Below are positions 38,821 to 47,818 of a DNA stretch of 64,000 bases, in pieces (the first letter of the stretch is position 1; each line of letters opens with the position of its first letter). Location of the stretch: positions 5,319,501-5,383,500 of the forward strand of contig NC_021658.1 in NCBI RefSeq assembly GCF_000418325.1, given 5' to 3'. The stretch is from Sorangium cellulosum So0157-2 (GTDB lineage Bacteria > Myxococcota_A > Polyangia > Polyangiales > Polyangiaceae). A program made the position numbers and the translations under genes. The notes under the pieces are model-generated. The model ran no database searches, was not told the DNA's origin, and was given only the letters and a program-made list of their open reading frames with translations.

Positions 38821-39765
38821 ATGGGGGGGCGCCTCGCCGCCGTCTCGCTCGATCTCGACGAGGTCCCGAACTACCTCGCCATTCACGGGCTCGCCGTCCC
38901 GGAGCGCTCCGGGGCGGCGATCTCGCCGAGCGCCGTCTATGACGCGGCGCTGCCGCGCATCGCGGCCTTCGCCGCGTCCCACGGCATCCCCGTCACGCTG
39001 TTCGCGATCGGCCGCGATCTCGCGCGCCCCGCGAGCGCGGCGGCCTTGCGCGCGCTGAGCGACGCGGGCCACGCGGTCGAGAACCACTCGTACGCGCATC
39101 GGTACGACCTCTCGCGGCTCCCGCGCCCCGCGATCGCGGCCGACGTCCTGTTGGGCGCCGAGGCGATCGCGGAGGCGGTCGGCCGGCGGCCCACGGGCTT
39201 CCGCGCGCCGGGGTACACGGTGAGCGACGCGCTGTTCGACGCGCTCGACGCGGTCGGGGTCGCGTTCGACTCCTCGGTGTTCCCGTGCCCGCCCTACTAC
39301 GCGGCGAAGGCGCTCGCGATGGGGGTGCAGCGCGCGAAGGGGCGGGGATCGGCGGCGATCTTGGACACCCCGCGGGTGCTCGCGGCGCCGCGGCGGCCGT
39401 ACCGGCCTGGGCGGCCGTGGTACCGGCGCGGCGGGCGGCGCTTCGTCGAGCTGCCGATCCAGGTGACGCCGGGGCTGCGGCTGCCGGTGATCGGGACGAG
39501 CGTGGGGCTCGCGGGCGCGACGGGGGCGCGGCTCTTGGCGCGCGCCTGCGCCGGGGAGGCGCTCGTCAACCTGGAGCTGCACGGGATGGACTTCCTCGAC
39601 CGGGGGGACGGCCTCGAGGCGCTCGCGCCGTATCAGCCGGAGCTCCGGGTGCCGCTCGGCAGGCGGTTGGAGGCGCTGGGGGCGTTCGTGGAGGAGATCG
39701 CGCGGGGTGGAGCGAGGTTCGTGCGGCTGGACGAGGCGGCGGGGGAGCGCGGGCTCGTGGAGTGA
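38821..39765 (+). CDS. Polysaccharide deacetylase (NodB domain)
   Basis: The protein has 314 residues, 9 bp after tsf. NodB motifs: SLDLDEV near residue 10 (general base D11 or D13), NHSYAHRYDL with H89 and H93 as metal ligands, and FRAPGYTVSDALFDALDAVG. It would remove acetyl groups from N-acetylglucosamine-type polymers such as peptidoglycan or an exopolysaccharide. No signal peptide is seen, so it is cytoplasmic or exported by an unrecognised route, which is unusual for peptidoglycan deacetylases. Closeness to tsf suggests read-through transcription, without functional linkage. Confidence 0.87.
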   Translation: MGGRLAAVSLDLDEVPNYLAIHGLAVPERSGAAISPSAVYDAALPRIAAFAASHGIPVTLFAIGRDLARPASAAALRALSDAGHAVENHSYAHRYDLSRLPRPAIAADVLLGAEAIAEAVGRRPTGFRAPGYTVSDALFDALDAVGVAFDSSVFPCPPYYAAKALAMGVQRAKGRGSAAILDTPRVLAAPRRPYRPGRPWYRRGGRRFVELPIQVTPGLRLPVIGTSVGLAGATGARLLARACAGEALVNLELHGMDFLDRGDGLEALAPYQPELRVPLGRRLEALGAFVEEIARGGARFVRLDEAAGERGLVE

Positions 39766-39835
39766 CCGGGGAAGGGGGTCGGCCTGCGGCGCGAATTGCC
39801 TGATGGGCATGGTGCCGTCGGGTACCTTCCCGGCG

Positions 39836-41173
39836 ATGGAGTTCGAGCGCCTCCAGGAGCTCTACAACCGCTGCAACCCCGACGAGCCGCTGTCGCCGGG
39901 CGACGAGCGCAACGTGGACATCGACGTCCGCGGCGTCCGCGGGGCGCACTGGACGAACAAGCTCGCGCGCCAGATCGAGCTCTCCAGGACGCCGGTCTGC
40001 CAGCTCTTCACCGGCCTCCGGGGCACGGGGAAGAGCACGGAGATCCAGCGGCTCGCGGCCAGGCTCTCCGATCCGAAGCGGCGCAACCTCCTCACGGTCC
40101 TGATCGACGCCGACGATGTCCTCGATCTCACGGTGGAGATCGACATCTCGGACGTGCTCGCGCTCGTGCTGCTCCACGCCGAGCGTGCCGTCCTGGCGGC
40201 GGAGGGCGGCGACGCGACGAGCGCATTGACGGACGGCCCTCACCGGCGGCTCTGGGCGTGGCTCTCGCGGACCGACGTGGAGATCGGAAAGCTCACCGCG
40301 GGCGTGGAGGCGGGGGCGAAAGCCGGGGTTGAGCTCAACCTCAAGACCAACCCGACCGTCCGCCACCGGGTCCGCGAGATCGTGGCCAGGCACCTGTCCA
40401 CCTTCGTCCGGTTCGTGCACGACGAGGTGCGTGAGCTCGACTGGCGCGCGCGCAAGCTCGGGCGCTCGGGCATCGCGATCCTCTTCGACTCGCTCGAGAA
40501 GCTGCGGGGCACGAGCCTCACCTGGAAGCCGGTGCTCGAGAGCGCCGAGCGCATCTTCTCGACCGGCGCGCCGTACCTCCAGCTGCCGGTGCACGTGCTC
40601 TACACGGTCCCGCCGGCGCTCGCGCGCCGCATGGTCGAGCCGCCCGTGGCGTTCCTGCCCATGATCAAGGTGCGGGACATCGAGGGCAGGCTTCACCCCG
40701 AGGGGGTCGAGGTCATCACCGAGCTCGTGAAGAGGCGCATCGACGACGACGCGCTCCGGGAGATCTTCGGCGAATCGGCGCTCCGGGACCGGCTCCGCGC
40801 CATCGCGCTGTGGTCGGGCGGCTACCCGCGGGAGATCGTCCGGCTGCTCCAGACGCTGCTCGAGCTCGAGACGTTCCCCGTCGACGGGGAGACGCTCGAG
40901 CGGGAGCTGCGCCGCGCGGGGAACGGCTACCGGAGCATCGTGTACGACAGCGGCGCGATCCCGTGGCTCGCGAAGGTGAACCGCACGAAGCAGCTCATCA
41001 CGAGCAACGAGCAGGAGCGCGAGGCCGCCGACCACCTGCTCCAGAACAACGTGATCCTGCGTTACCTCAACGACGACGAGTGGGTCGACCTCCACCCGTC
41101 GGTGGCCGGGATGCAGGAGCTCGCGGGGCCCTTCCCCGACGCGAAGGACGCCGCGGCGGAGAAGGGCGCATGA
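39836..41173 (+). CDS. P-loop NTPase, first gene of a two-gene module
   Basis: The protein has 445 residues. ATG 39836 (MEFERLQELYNRCNPDEPLS) is preferred to ATGs 27 and 34 bp upstream because the N-terminal motif starts there. Walker A is LFTGLRGTGKSTEIQRLA (K66). A likely Walker B follows at ILFDSLEKLRG in the second third. The region LLQTLLELETFPVDGETLE and the C-terminal YLNDDEWVDLHPS look like winged-helix or sensor segments of STAND/AAA-type ATPases. I recall similar proteins beginning LYNRCNPDEPL in other myxobacteria but know no named family. The next gene begins in its stop codon (ATGA), so the two are one unit. Confidence 0.72.
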   Translation: MEFERLQELYNRCNPDEPLSPGDERNVDIDVRGVRGAHWTNKLARQIELSRTPVCQLFTGLRGTGKSTEIQRLAARLSDPKRRNLLTVLIDADDVLDLTVEIDISDVLALVLLHAERAVLAAEGGDATSALTDGPHRRLWAWLSRTDVEIGKLTAGVEAGAKAGVELNLKTNPTVRHRVREIVARHLSTFVRFVHDEVRELDWRARKLGRSGIAILFDSLEKLRGTSLTWKPVLESAERIFSTGAPYLQLPVHVLYTVPPALARRMVEPPVAFLPMIKVRDIEGRLHPEGVEVITELVKRRIDDDALREIFGESALRDRLRAIALWSGGYPREIVRLLQTLLELETFPVDGETLERELRRAGNGYRSIVYDSGAIPWLAKVNRTKQLITSNEQEREAADHLLQNNVILRYLNDDEWVDLHPSVAGMQELAGPFPDAKDAAAEKGA

Positions 41174-43210
41174 CCGGTGCCGCGGGCGGGGAGCGCTCGC
41201 GGCTGATCCGGGCGCTCGCGCTCTCGCGGCGGTTCCACCTCTACCTCGCGCGGTGCGCGAGCCCTCGCGCGGCGGACGAGCTGGTCGCGGCGCTCTCGGC
41301 GGAGCTCCCGCGGCTAGGGCGCGCCGGCATCGGCCTCGTGCGGCTGGAGCCGTACAGCGGGCGCTCCGAGGACACGCCGCTCACCGACGGAGAGCTCGCC
41401 GAGCGCGTCCTGGTCCCGCTCCTCGACCCGTCCGAGGAGCTCCGCGGCGTGATCCACCTCGTCGACGCGTCGCGCGCGACGTATGCGGACATCGAAGCGT
41501 GGGCGCGGCTCTTCTCGCTCTGGAACGAGAAGCGCAACGTCCTCGGCCCGTCTCGCGGCGAGGTCGTGGTGATGCTGCCGGCCGCGCTCGTGTCCGTGTT
41601 CGCGGCCGCGGCGCCGGACGTGTGGTCGATCCGGAGCGGGGAGTACGCCATTGAGGAGGACGCGGGCGCGCGCGAGGCCGGTCTCGACGTCCACGAGCCA
41701 GGGGCGACACCCATGGCGGCGAAGATGAGGAGCGACGATGAGCTCTTGGTGCCGCCCGAGCACCTCCTGGAGGCCCACGTGGCGGCGTCGACGACGGTGG
41801 CGTCGGCGAGCGCGAGAGGGCGCATCGACGATGCGCTGTTGCTCGTGCGCGCCGTCTCGCCGCTTGCGCTCTTCGGCGGCGATCTCGTGGTCGCGCCGTG
41901 GGTGAGTGATCTCCTCGTCCAGAGCGGGGCCGACGCTCTGGTGAGCGAGCTGCACGCGATGGAGCAACGTGGCCCCTCCGAAGTCGCGCCGCCCCTCCGC
42001 GCGCGGCGGATGCTGCGCGTCGCCAATGCGCTGCTCGCTGAGCGGCGCTTCGGTGAGGCCGAGGCGCTCTACTCCGACTTACTGGCTCTCATCGAGGCCG
42101 ACGACGCAGAGCTCACCGCCGTCGCGCTCTCTCACCTCGCCATCGCGGTGGCCGCGCAGGATCGCGCCGATGCCGCCGCTGTCCATGCGAACCGGGCGTT
42201 TTCGCTCGTTGGCGCCGAGCCCGGCCGAGGCAGCGTCGGCGCGATCGAGTTACCGGACGTGCGGCAGGCGAGCGCGCTCGTGCAGTGGTGCCTCGGTCAC
42301 CTCGAGAACGCGGACCTGCTCGACCAGCGGCTCGTGATCGAGCCGAGGGAAGGGATCCATCGATGGCGCCCGTACGTGCCGTTCGGCAACATTCTGTCGT
42401 ACATTCTCCGGCTGGTTGAGCGCGGCCGCATCGCCAGAGCGCTGGCGCAGAGCCGTGCGCTGGCCTCTCTCGGTTTGCACGAGAAGCACCTCGAGGGAGC
42501 GCGTGCGGTCTGGGCGCATTACCTGCGCGGACATCGAGTTCCTCTCCGGCAAGATCGATTCGTCTCTACGGGAGCTCGATCAAGCCCCTGTCGAGGATAC
42601 TGCCTGGCCGGCGGAACATGCGAGCCTCGCTGCCCGCCGCGAGATCGCCGTGGCGCTCGTCGAGATCGTTCGGGGAAACGAGGATCGGGCCTCGAAGATC
42701 CTCAGGCGAGCGACGCATGCAGCGGTTCAATTGCGCTCGGAGCTCGATCTCGAAGGCGGCTGCCGGGCAGCGGCCTTCCATGCGGTGACGTCCGGGCTCC
42801 TCGCGATGGTCACGGGGGATCCTGGAGGCGCCGCCACGTCGTTTGACGACGCGCGTGGTCGGATCGCCGACTGGGGGCGATTGGGCCTGGACCGGCGATC
42901 ACGCCTTCGCGCGCAGGTCTTCGTCGAGCTGCTTCGAGCGGCACTACAGCCGGAGGGGGGCGGCACTGTCGCCGCCGCGCGCGACCTCGCTCGCCAGGCC
43001 GAGGCGCTCCTCGGCGACACGGCCGAGGATCACGTGAGCCGCGTGCTCGCCGTGGCGGCGCACCGCGAGCTCGCGCGGCGCTTGGCGAGCGCCGGCGCTG
43101 GCGACGCTCGCTCCGTCGCGCAGCGCGCAGCAGCGCTCGCCGAGCCCCTCGGCAACCTCGGCGTACCCGCCTGGGATGCGCTGCTCACCGCCGCTGCGCG
43201 CTCGCTCTAG
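41170..43210 (+). CDS. Helical-repeat protein coupled to the P-loop NTPase, apparent frameshift near 42,525
   Basis: ATG 41170 overlaps the upstream stop (ATGA). Residues 1-200 form an alpha/beta domain with LYLARCASPRAADELVAALS, RGVIHLVDASRATYADIEAW and EVVVMLPAALVSVFAAAAPD. From about 260 on it is a TPR-like superhelix (RMLRVANALLAERRFGEAEA, LSHLAIAVAAQDRADAAAVH). The first frame continues past WAHYL with nonsense, while +1 frame sequence resumes as DIEFLSGKIDSSLRELDQAP and runs to the stop at 43210 with the same helical pattern. One base appears to be extra between 42,516 and 42,535. Joined length is about 680. Split NTPase plus sensor repeats suggests a signalling or defence switch, as an inference. 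Confidence 0.65.
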
Positions 43211-43721
43211 TGTCCAGCTCCGCCCGCCAGAAGTCCGGCCAGGGATCCGGAGGGTGAGTTCAACGCCAAGGCGCCAAGGCGCAAAGACGCAAAACGCGTT
43301 CTGGTGCGTCGTGCGCTCGTTCTCGGCGCGTCGTGCGCGTGTTCTGGTGCGTCGTGCGCATCCCCGGGGTCCCTGTCGCGCGGCGGCGACAGGCTTCCCG
43401 CGCGCCTCTCCCGCGTCGTGCGCTCGTTCGATCCGCCAGTGCGCGCATCTCGCCGCGCCGCGCGCGCGCCTCGGCCGCGGTGGTGCGCTGGCCTGACCTG
43501 GCTTGCGCGCGCTGCCTGCCGCTCTCGCGCGCGCCGCCCGCCGCCGCGGTTCCGTCCACCCGGCGCGCGAGCCGCGCCCCGCCATGCGCGCCCCCATCGC
43601 CGGCCTCCTGTCGCCACGCCGGCGCGCTGTCCCCCCGTCGGCCGGATCGCCGCGACGGGATCTTGCCCCGTGGACGTGCCCGCTTCCCCTTCGTTGACGC
43701 TCCCTCGTAGCTTCTCCTCCC
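43211..43721. other. Intergenic region, 511 bp, repeat-rich
   Basis: No gene is supported. It holds a CTTTGCG-type repeat in the form AAGGCGCCAAGGCGCAAAGA (from 43,268), then three imperfect 19-20 bp repeats (43,298-43,359) and further GTCGTGCGCTCGTTC words near 43,415. The last 50 bp, less GC-rich, are upstream of the gene at 43722, with TAGCTTCTCCTCCC in front of its ATG. Confidence 0.55.
43298..43359. repeat. Three imperfect 19-20 bp tandem repeats
   Basis: GTTCTGGTGCGTCGTGCGC occurs at 43,298-43,316 and again exactly at 43,341-43,359, with a diverged copy (GTTCTCGGCGCGTCGTGCGC) at 43,319-43,338. Period is about 21 bp. Confidence 0.75.
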
Positions 43722-44717
43722 ATGGCCACTTCCAAGACCAAAAAGCCCGCGCCGGCGACCTCACCGGCCGAGGCACCCATCGTTTCACCCACCACCATCA
43801 CCCTCGACGCGCTCGCGCGGGAGCTCGGCCCCGCGGACGGCGCGTTCGCCGCGCGCACGTACGCGGGCATCCCCGAGGAGGACCTCGTCGCGGAGGGCAC
43901 GCGCATCGATTCGCAGAGCCTCATCGATGACGCCCCGCATTTCGTCGCCTCGGCGCGGCGGATCCTGGGCTCGCTCTCCGGATCGCAGCGCGCCAAGGTG
44001 CGCATGCCCGACGCGCTCTTGCCGCTGCTCGTCGCCGAGGCGGGCCGGCTCCAGGCGATGAAGCGGGCGCACGACGCCGAGGCGACCGAGGCGGCCGGCG
44101 CGCGGGCCGCGCTCGAGGTGCAGGGGCGGAGCGCGATGCGCGACGGCATCGGCGAGCGCGACCTCTGCTACGACGGACTGCGCAACGCGCTCGGCGCGCG
44201 CCGCATGGCGCGGGTCGACGCCGTGGTGGGGCGCGCGGATTCCCCCGAGAGCCTCGCCAAGGGCCTCGAGGCGCTCGCGACCTTCATCGAGGACACCCGG
44301 CGGGCCGATCCGGCGCAGGACGCGCAGCTCCTCGAGGACTATGGGGTCGGCGCCGACTGCGCGGCCTCGCTCCGGGCCACGGCGCAGCGGGTGCGCGGGG
44401 TCGCCAGCGTCCAGGTCGCCGCCGGGCGCCGGGTGACGCAGCGGGCGCTCGATCTGCAGGACGGGCGGGTCGCGATCGTGATCGAGAAGATCCTCCGCGC
44501 CTTCAGGGCGGCGCGCCGAGTCGACGGAACCATCCTCGTTCCCGAGCTGAACAAGGCCGCCTGGATGTTCGAGGCCCGCTCCGGCAGCGCCGGTAAGAAG
44601 GCTCCGCCCCCGGGACAGAAGCCCCCGCCCGGCGGAAGCGGAAGTGGAGCGCAGGGCGACGCGCCCCCCGTGCTGGTGACCGAAGAGACGACGCCGATCC
44701 TCGGCGCCGACGGCTGA
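43722..44717 (+). CDS. Unrecognised, mainly helical protein
   Basis: The protein has 331 residues. The start region is disordered (Pro/Ala/Thr). Residues 35-260 are helical and soluble, with motifs RTYAGIPEEDLVAEG, APHFVASARRILGSLSGSQR and EALATFIEDTRRADPAQDAQ. The tail from 285 is Pro/Gly/Lys-rich, ending TPILGADG. No catalytic motif, signal peptide or membrane segment. It stands alone between repeat-rich DNA and a convergent nuclease-like gene. I do not recognise a family. Confidence 0.6.
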   Translation: MATSKTKKPAPATSPAEAPIVSPTTITLDALARELGPADGAFAARTYAGIPEEDLVAEGTRIDSQSLIDDAPHFVASARRILGSLSGSQRAKVRMPDALLPLLVAEAGRLQAMKRAHDAEATEAAGARAALEVQGRSAMRDGIGERDLCYDGLRNALGARRMARVDAVVGRADSPESLAKGLEALATFIEDTRRADPAQDAQLLEDYGVGADCAASLRATAQRVRGVASVQVAAGRRVTQRALDLQDGRVAIVIEKILRAFRAARRVDGTILVPELNKAAWMFEARSGSAGKKAPPPGQKPPPGGSGSGAQGDAPPVLVTEETTPILGADG

Positions 44718-44759
44718 TCCTCGCTCTCAGGACCAGGAGCGCCGTGCGCCGCGCCCGGC

Positions 44760-45668
44760 TCAGCTGGGCTCGTCGAGCACCTCGGCCAGCGACGCGGCGG
44801 CGGCAGCCCGCTCGAGCCAGCGCTCCAGGACTTCCGGATCCTTCTGGGCCAGGACGCGCTCGCGCGCGGCGTCCGGCACGTCGATGCCGCGGACCCGGAG
44901 CACGGTGAGCACGCTGCGCGCCGTCGCCTCGACACGGCCCTCGTCGCGGCCCTCGTCGCGACCCTCGTCGCGACCCTCGTCGCGACCCAGCGCGATGTAC
45001 TTCCTGGCGAAATCGCTCTGGTACTCGTAGCCTTTCATCATTGCCTCCAGCTCCCGGCGAGCCGCCTCGTTGAGGGAGATGACCACCAGATCGTAGTAGA
45101 ACCTGGCCCGCTCGTCATCGAGCCCGTGGATGACGGGCAGCGCGGCGCCGGCGATGGCCGCTCCTCGAGCGGTGGCGCCGTGGGCCATGGCCGAGAGCAC
45201 CGCGAGCTCGGGCCGGCGGGCCGCCTCGGCGACGTCCGTCACGACGGGGACGTCCTCGCTGCGCAGCACGGGTGGACGCAGGACGAAGCCGGGCACGCCG
45301 AGCTCGATCGGCTCCGCGCACCACGCGGCGACCGCGGGGTCGGGCGCGACGACGAGCAAGTGGGCCGGGCAGCGGTGCTGGTCCCGCGCGACCGCGAGGT
45401 AGGCAGGCCACGTGAACCGTTTGTCGTCGTCGCGCCTGAGCTGCGCCTCGACGACGATCACGCGCGCGGGCGCCTCTCCTGCATGGAGGACAATCACGAG
45501 ATCCGCGCGGTACTCCGCGGGCTGCGTCTGGTTCAGCGCGACCGAGGCGACGCGGGCTTCCGAGTAGACCGGCAGCGCGACGCCGAGCGCCTCGGCCAGC
45601 AGCTCGGCGGCGAGGGAGGGGCGGTTCTTGAAGAGATCCACGAGGCTCTCGTGGCGCATGGACACCAT
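44760..45668 (-). CDS. Rpn-like PD-(D/E)XK nuclease-family protein
   Basis: The protein has 302 residues. The N-terminal HESLVDLFKNRPSLAAELLA is characteristic of the Rpn/YhgA-like group. The putative nuclease core has D56 in YRADLVIVL and E74-x-Q76 in VIVVEAQLRRD, a D...ExQ form of the PD-(D/E)XK site. Residues 230-250 hold four RDEG repeats encoded by a 12-bp repeat, then a short helical tail (LERWLERAAAAASLAEVLDE). Such proteins are numerous in Sorangium and cyanobacteria. Rpn proteins of E. coli cut DNA and promote RecA-independent recombination; whether this one is active is unknown. An alternative start is the later Met in MRHESL. Confidence 0.72.
   Translation of the reverse strand: MVSMRHESLVDLFKNRPSLAAELLAEALGVALPVYSEARVASVALNQTQPAEYRADLVIVLHAGEAPARVIVVEAQLRRDDDKRFTWPAYLAVARDQHRCPAHLLVVAPDPAVAAWCAEPIELGVPGFVLRPPVLRSEDVPVVTDVAEAARRPELAVLSAMAHGATARGAAIAGAALPVIHGLDDERARFYYDLVVISLNEAARRELEAMMKGYEYQSDFARKYIALGRDEGRDEGRDEGRDEGRVEATARSVLTVLRVRGIDVPDAARERVLAQKDPEVLERWLERAAAAASLAEVLDEPS
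44938..44988 (-). repeat. 12-bp tandem repeats encoding RDEG units
   Basis: CCCTCGTCGCGA (plus-strand form) is repeated four times in frame in the Rpn-like gene, giving RDEGRDEGRDEGRDEG near residues 230-246. Copy number is probably variable. Confidence 0.85.
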
Positions 45669-45743
45669 GGCGGCGACGCTCGCACGCCGGCTCTCGTGTG
45701 ACCAGCCCGGCCAAGCCGCAGGCGACCGCCCGCCACCACCGCC

Positions 45744-46127
45744 CTAGCTCGCCACGATCCGCCGCGCGACGACCATCCCGAGGACGCCGGCGAGCAGGCA
45801 GCCGACCAGCGTGATCGTGATGTTGACGAGCCCCGCCGCCACCGACTTGTAGTGAATGAGCCTGATCGTCTCGTTGTTGAAGCTCGAATACGTGGTGAAG
45901 CCGCCCATGACGCCGGTGCTCAGGCCGAGCCGGAGCGTCGGCGACAGGAGCTCTGTCGTCGCGGCGACCTCGCCGATGGCGCCGAGCAAGAACGACCCGA
46001 GCACGTTGACGGCGAGCGTCCCGTACGGGAACCCGGCGCCGAAGCGCCCCTCGCACCACGTCGACAGCGCGTAGCGGGCCAGCGTTCCCGCCGCGCCGCC
46101 GAGCCCGATCCAGAACCACCGCTCCAT
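45744..46127 (-). CDS. crcB: Fluoride ion channel CrcB/Fluc
   Basis: The protein has 127 residues, starting at ATG 46127 (MERWFWIGLGGAAGTLARY). Four transmembrane helices are seen, with hallmark motifs GTLAVNVLGSFLLG, TGVMGGFTTYSSFNNE and a C-terminal NITITLVGCLLAGVLG. Fluc channels are dual-topology dimers that let fluoride leave the cell. All core motifs, including the Asn and the GGFTTYS-Phe box, are present. No fluoride riboswitch was recognised in the 80 bp before it, unlike many crcB genes. It stands alone between the Rpn-like gene and a divergent ATPase gene. Confidence 0.95.
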   Translation of the reverse strand: MERWFWIGLGGAAGTLARYALSTWCEGRFGAGFPYGTLAVNVLGSFLLGAIGEVAATTELLSPTLRLGLSTGVMGGFTTYSSFNNETIRLIHYKSVAAGLVNITITLVGCLLAGVLGMVVARRIVAS

Positions 46128-46206
46128 TCGTCTCACTTTATCGCGCTCGTCGCGCTCGTCGGCTGCTCCCTTGCTTCTTCCCGGCCGCTGGCCCAAGGCT
46201 CGGCGG

Positions 46207-47781
46207 GTGAAGCGCCGCTTCAACACGACCGGCCCCTGCCGCCCCGATCTGCACTACATGATCCCGGCCGAAAGCCGGCTGCCCGAGGTCCCCGGCCTCG
46301 TCGACCAGATGGGCTACTTCGTCGTCCACGCCCCCCGGCAGACCGGCAAGACCACCGCCCTCCGCGCCGTCGCCGAGCGGCTCACCGCCTCGGGCCGCCA
46401 CGCCGCCGTCCTCTTCTCCTGCGAGGAGGGCAGCGCCGCGGGCGACGACTACGGCTCCGCCCAGCGCGCCGTCGTGCGCGAGCTCGCGCGCGCAGCGCAG
46501 ATTGCCCTGCCGCCCGAGCTCCAGCCGCCGCCGTTCTCTCTCGAGGGCGACGAGGGCCTCCTCTCCGCAGCGCTCACCGCGTGGGCGCGCGCCTGCCCGC
46601 GCCCGCTCGTCCTCATCTTCGACGAGATCGACTCCCTGCGCGGCCAGGGCCTCCTCAGCATCCTGCGCCAGCTCCGCGCCGGCTTCCCCAGCCGCCCCGA
46701 CCACTTCCCCGCCTCGGTCATCCTCTGCGGCCTGCGCGACGTCCGCGACTACAAGGTCGCGAGCGGCGGCCATCCCGAGCGCCTCGGCACCGCGAGCCCG
46801 TTCAACATCAAGCTCGAGTCCTTGCGGCTCGGAGACTTCTCCGAGGAAGAGCTGCGCGCGCTCTATGCCCAGCACACCGAGGACACCGGCCAGGTCTTTC
46901 TCGATGCGGCGCTCGCCCGGGCCTTCGAGCTCACCGCCGGCCAGCCCTGGCTGGTCAACGCGCTCGGCCGCGAGATCGTCGAGAAGCTGGCGGTCCCGCC
47001 CGGCGAGGCCATCACGCGGGCGCACGTCGAGCAGGCCAAGGAGCGCCTCATCCTGGAGCGCGCCACGCACCTCGACTCGCTCGTCAGCAAGCTCGCCGAG
47101 CCGCGCGTCCGCCGCGTGCTCGAGCCCATGCTCGCGGGCACGTACGCGGGCGGCGGCGATACGTACGACGACGACGCCTCCTACGTCCGCGATCTCGGCC
47201 TCGTGGCCCAGGGCAAGCCGCTGCGTGTGGCGAACCCCATCTACCGCGAGGTGATCGCCCGCGTCCTCTCGTCCTCGGCCGAGGAGCGGATCGACGCCCC
47301 GCCCGAGCGCTTTCTCCTGCCCGACGGCCGCCTCGCCTTCCGGCGCCTGCTCCGCGCGTTCGCCGCGTTCTGGCACGAGCACGGCGAGGTGCTCGCCTCC
47401 GGGATGCCATACCCCGAGGTGGCCCCCCAGCTCGTCCTCATGGCCTTCCTCCAGCGCGCGGTGAATGGTGGCGGCTTCATCGATCGCGAGTACGGCGTCG
47501 GCCGTGGGCGCATCGATCTGCTCGTCCGCTTCCCCTACCGCAAGCCCGACGGATCCTGGGCCGTCCAGCGGCGCGCGCTCGAGCTCAAGGTGTGGCGCAA
47601 GGGCCAGAAGGACCCGCTCCGCGAGGGCCTCGCCCAGCTCGACGAGTACCTTTCGCGCCTGCGGCTGAGGCGCGGGACGCTCGTCATCTTCGACGCCCGC
47701 GGGCGGCTCGCCCGGAGCGCGCCCCGGTTCTCCGAAGCGACGACGCCGCGAGGCCGCCGCGCCGCCGTGCTCCGCCTCTAG
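46207..47781 (+). CDS. AAA ATPase fused to a PD-(D/E)XK-like domain
   Basis: The protein has 524 residues from GTG 46207. The first 20 residues (FNTTGPCRPDLHYMIPAESR) resemble the start of AAA-like family proteins I recall from Sorangium and cyanobacteria. Walker A is HAPRQTGKTTAL (K48). Walker B is PLVLIFDEIDSL. Helical AAA lid follows (EEELRALYAQHTEDTG to WLVNALGREIVEKL). The C-terminal 100 residues carry GRGRIDLLVRFPY with D437, and RALELKVWR with E459 and K461, a D...ExK nuclease-like site. A longer start at 46171 is possible. Together these could be a nucleic-acid-cleaving ATPase; substrate unknown. Confidence 0.75.
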   Translation: MKRRFNTTGPCRPDLHYMIPAESRLPEVPGLVDQMGYFVVHAPRQTGKTTALRAVAERLTASGRHAAVLFSCEEGSAAGDDYGSAQRAVVRELARAAQIALPPELQPPPFSLEGDEGLLSAALTAWARACPRPLVLIFDEIDSLRGQGLLSILRQLRAGFPSRPDHFPASVILCGLRDVRDYKVASGGHPERLGTASPFNIKLESLRLGDFSEEELRALYAQHTEDTGQVFLDAALARAFELTAGQPWLVNALGREIVEKLAVPPGEAITRAHVEQAKERLILERATHLDSLVSKLAEPRVRRVLEPMLAGTYAGGGDTYDDDASYVRDLGLVAQGKPLRVANPIYREVIARVLSSSAEERIDAPPERFLLPDGRLAFRRLLRAFAAFWHEHGEVLASGMPYPEVAPQLVLMAFLQRAVNGGGFIDREYGVGRGRIDLLVRFPYRKPDGSWAVQRRALELKVWRKGQKDPLREGLAQLDEYLSRLRLRRGTLVIFDARGRLARSAPRFSEATTPRGRRAAVLRL

Positions 47782-47818
47782 CGCCGCCGCAGCGGGCAGC
47801 GCCCCGCGCCGCAGCGAT

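Noticed and set aside
39802..39835. Earlier starts for the P-loop NTPase
   Set aside because: The added residues (MGMVPSGTFPA) do not match the family start, and the ATG at 39836 fits better.
11266..43210. Programmed +1 frameshifting as explanation for three broken genes
   Set aside because: No shared slippery sequence was seen at the three sites, so assembly error or mutation is simpler.
46128..46206. Fluoride riboswitch before crcB
   Set aside because: The short leader lacks the conserved paired elements I would expect.
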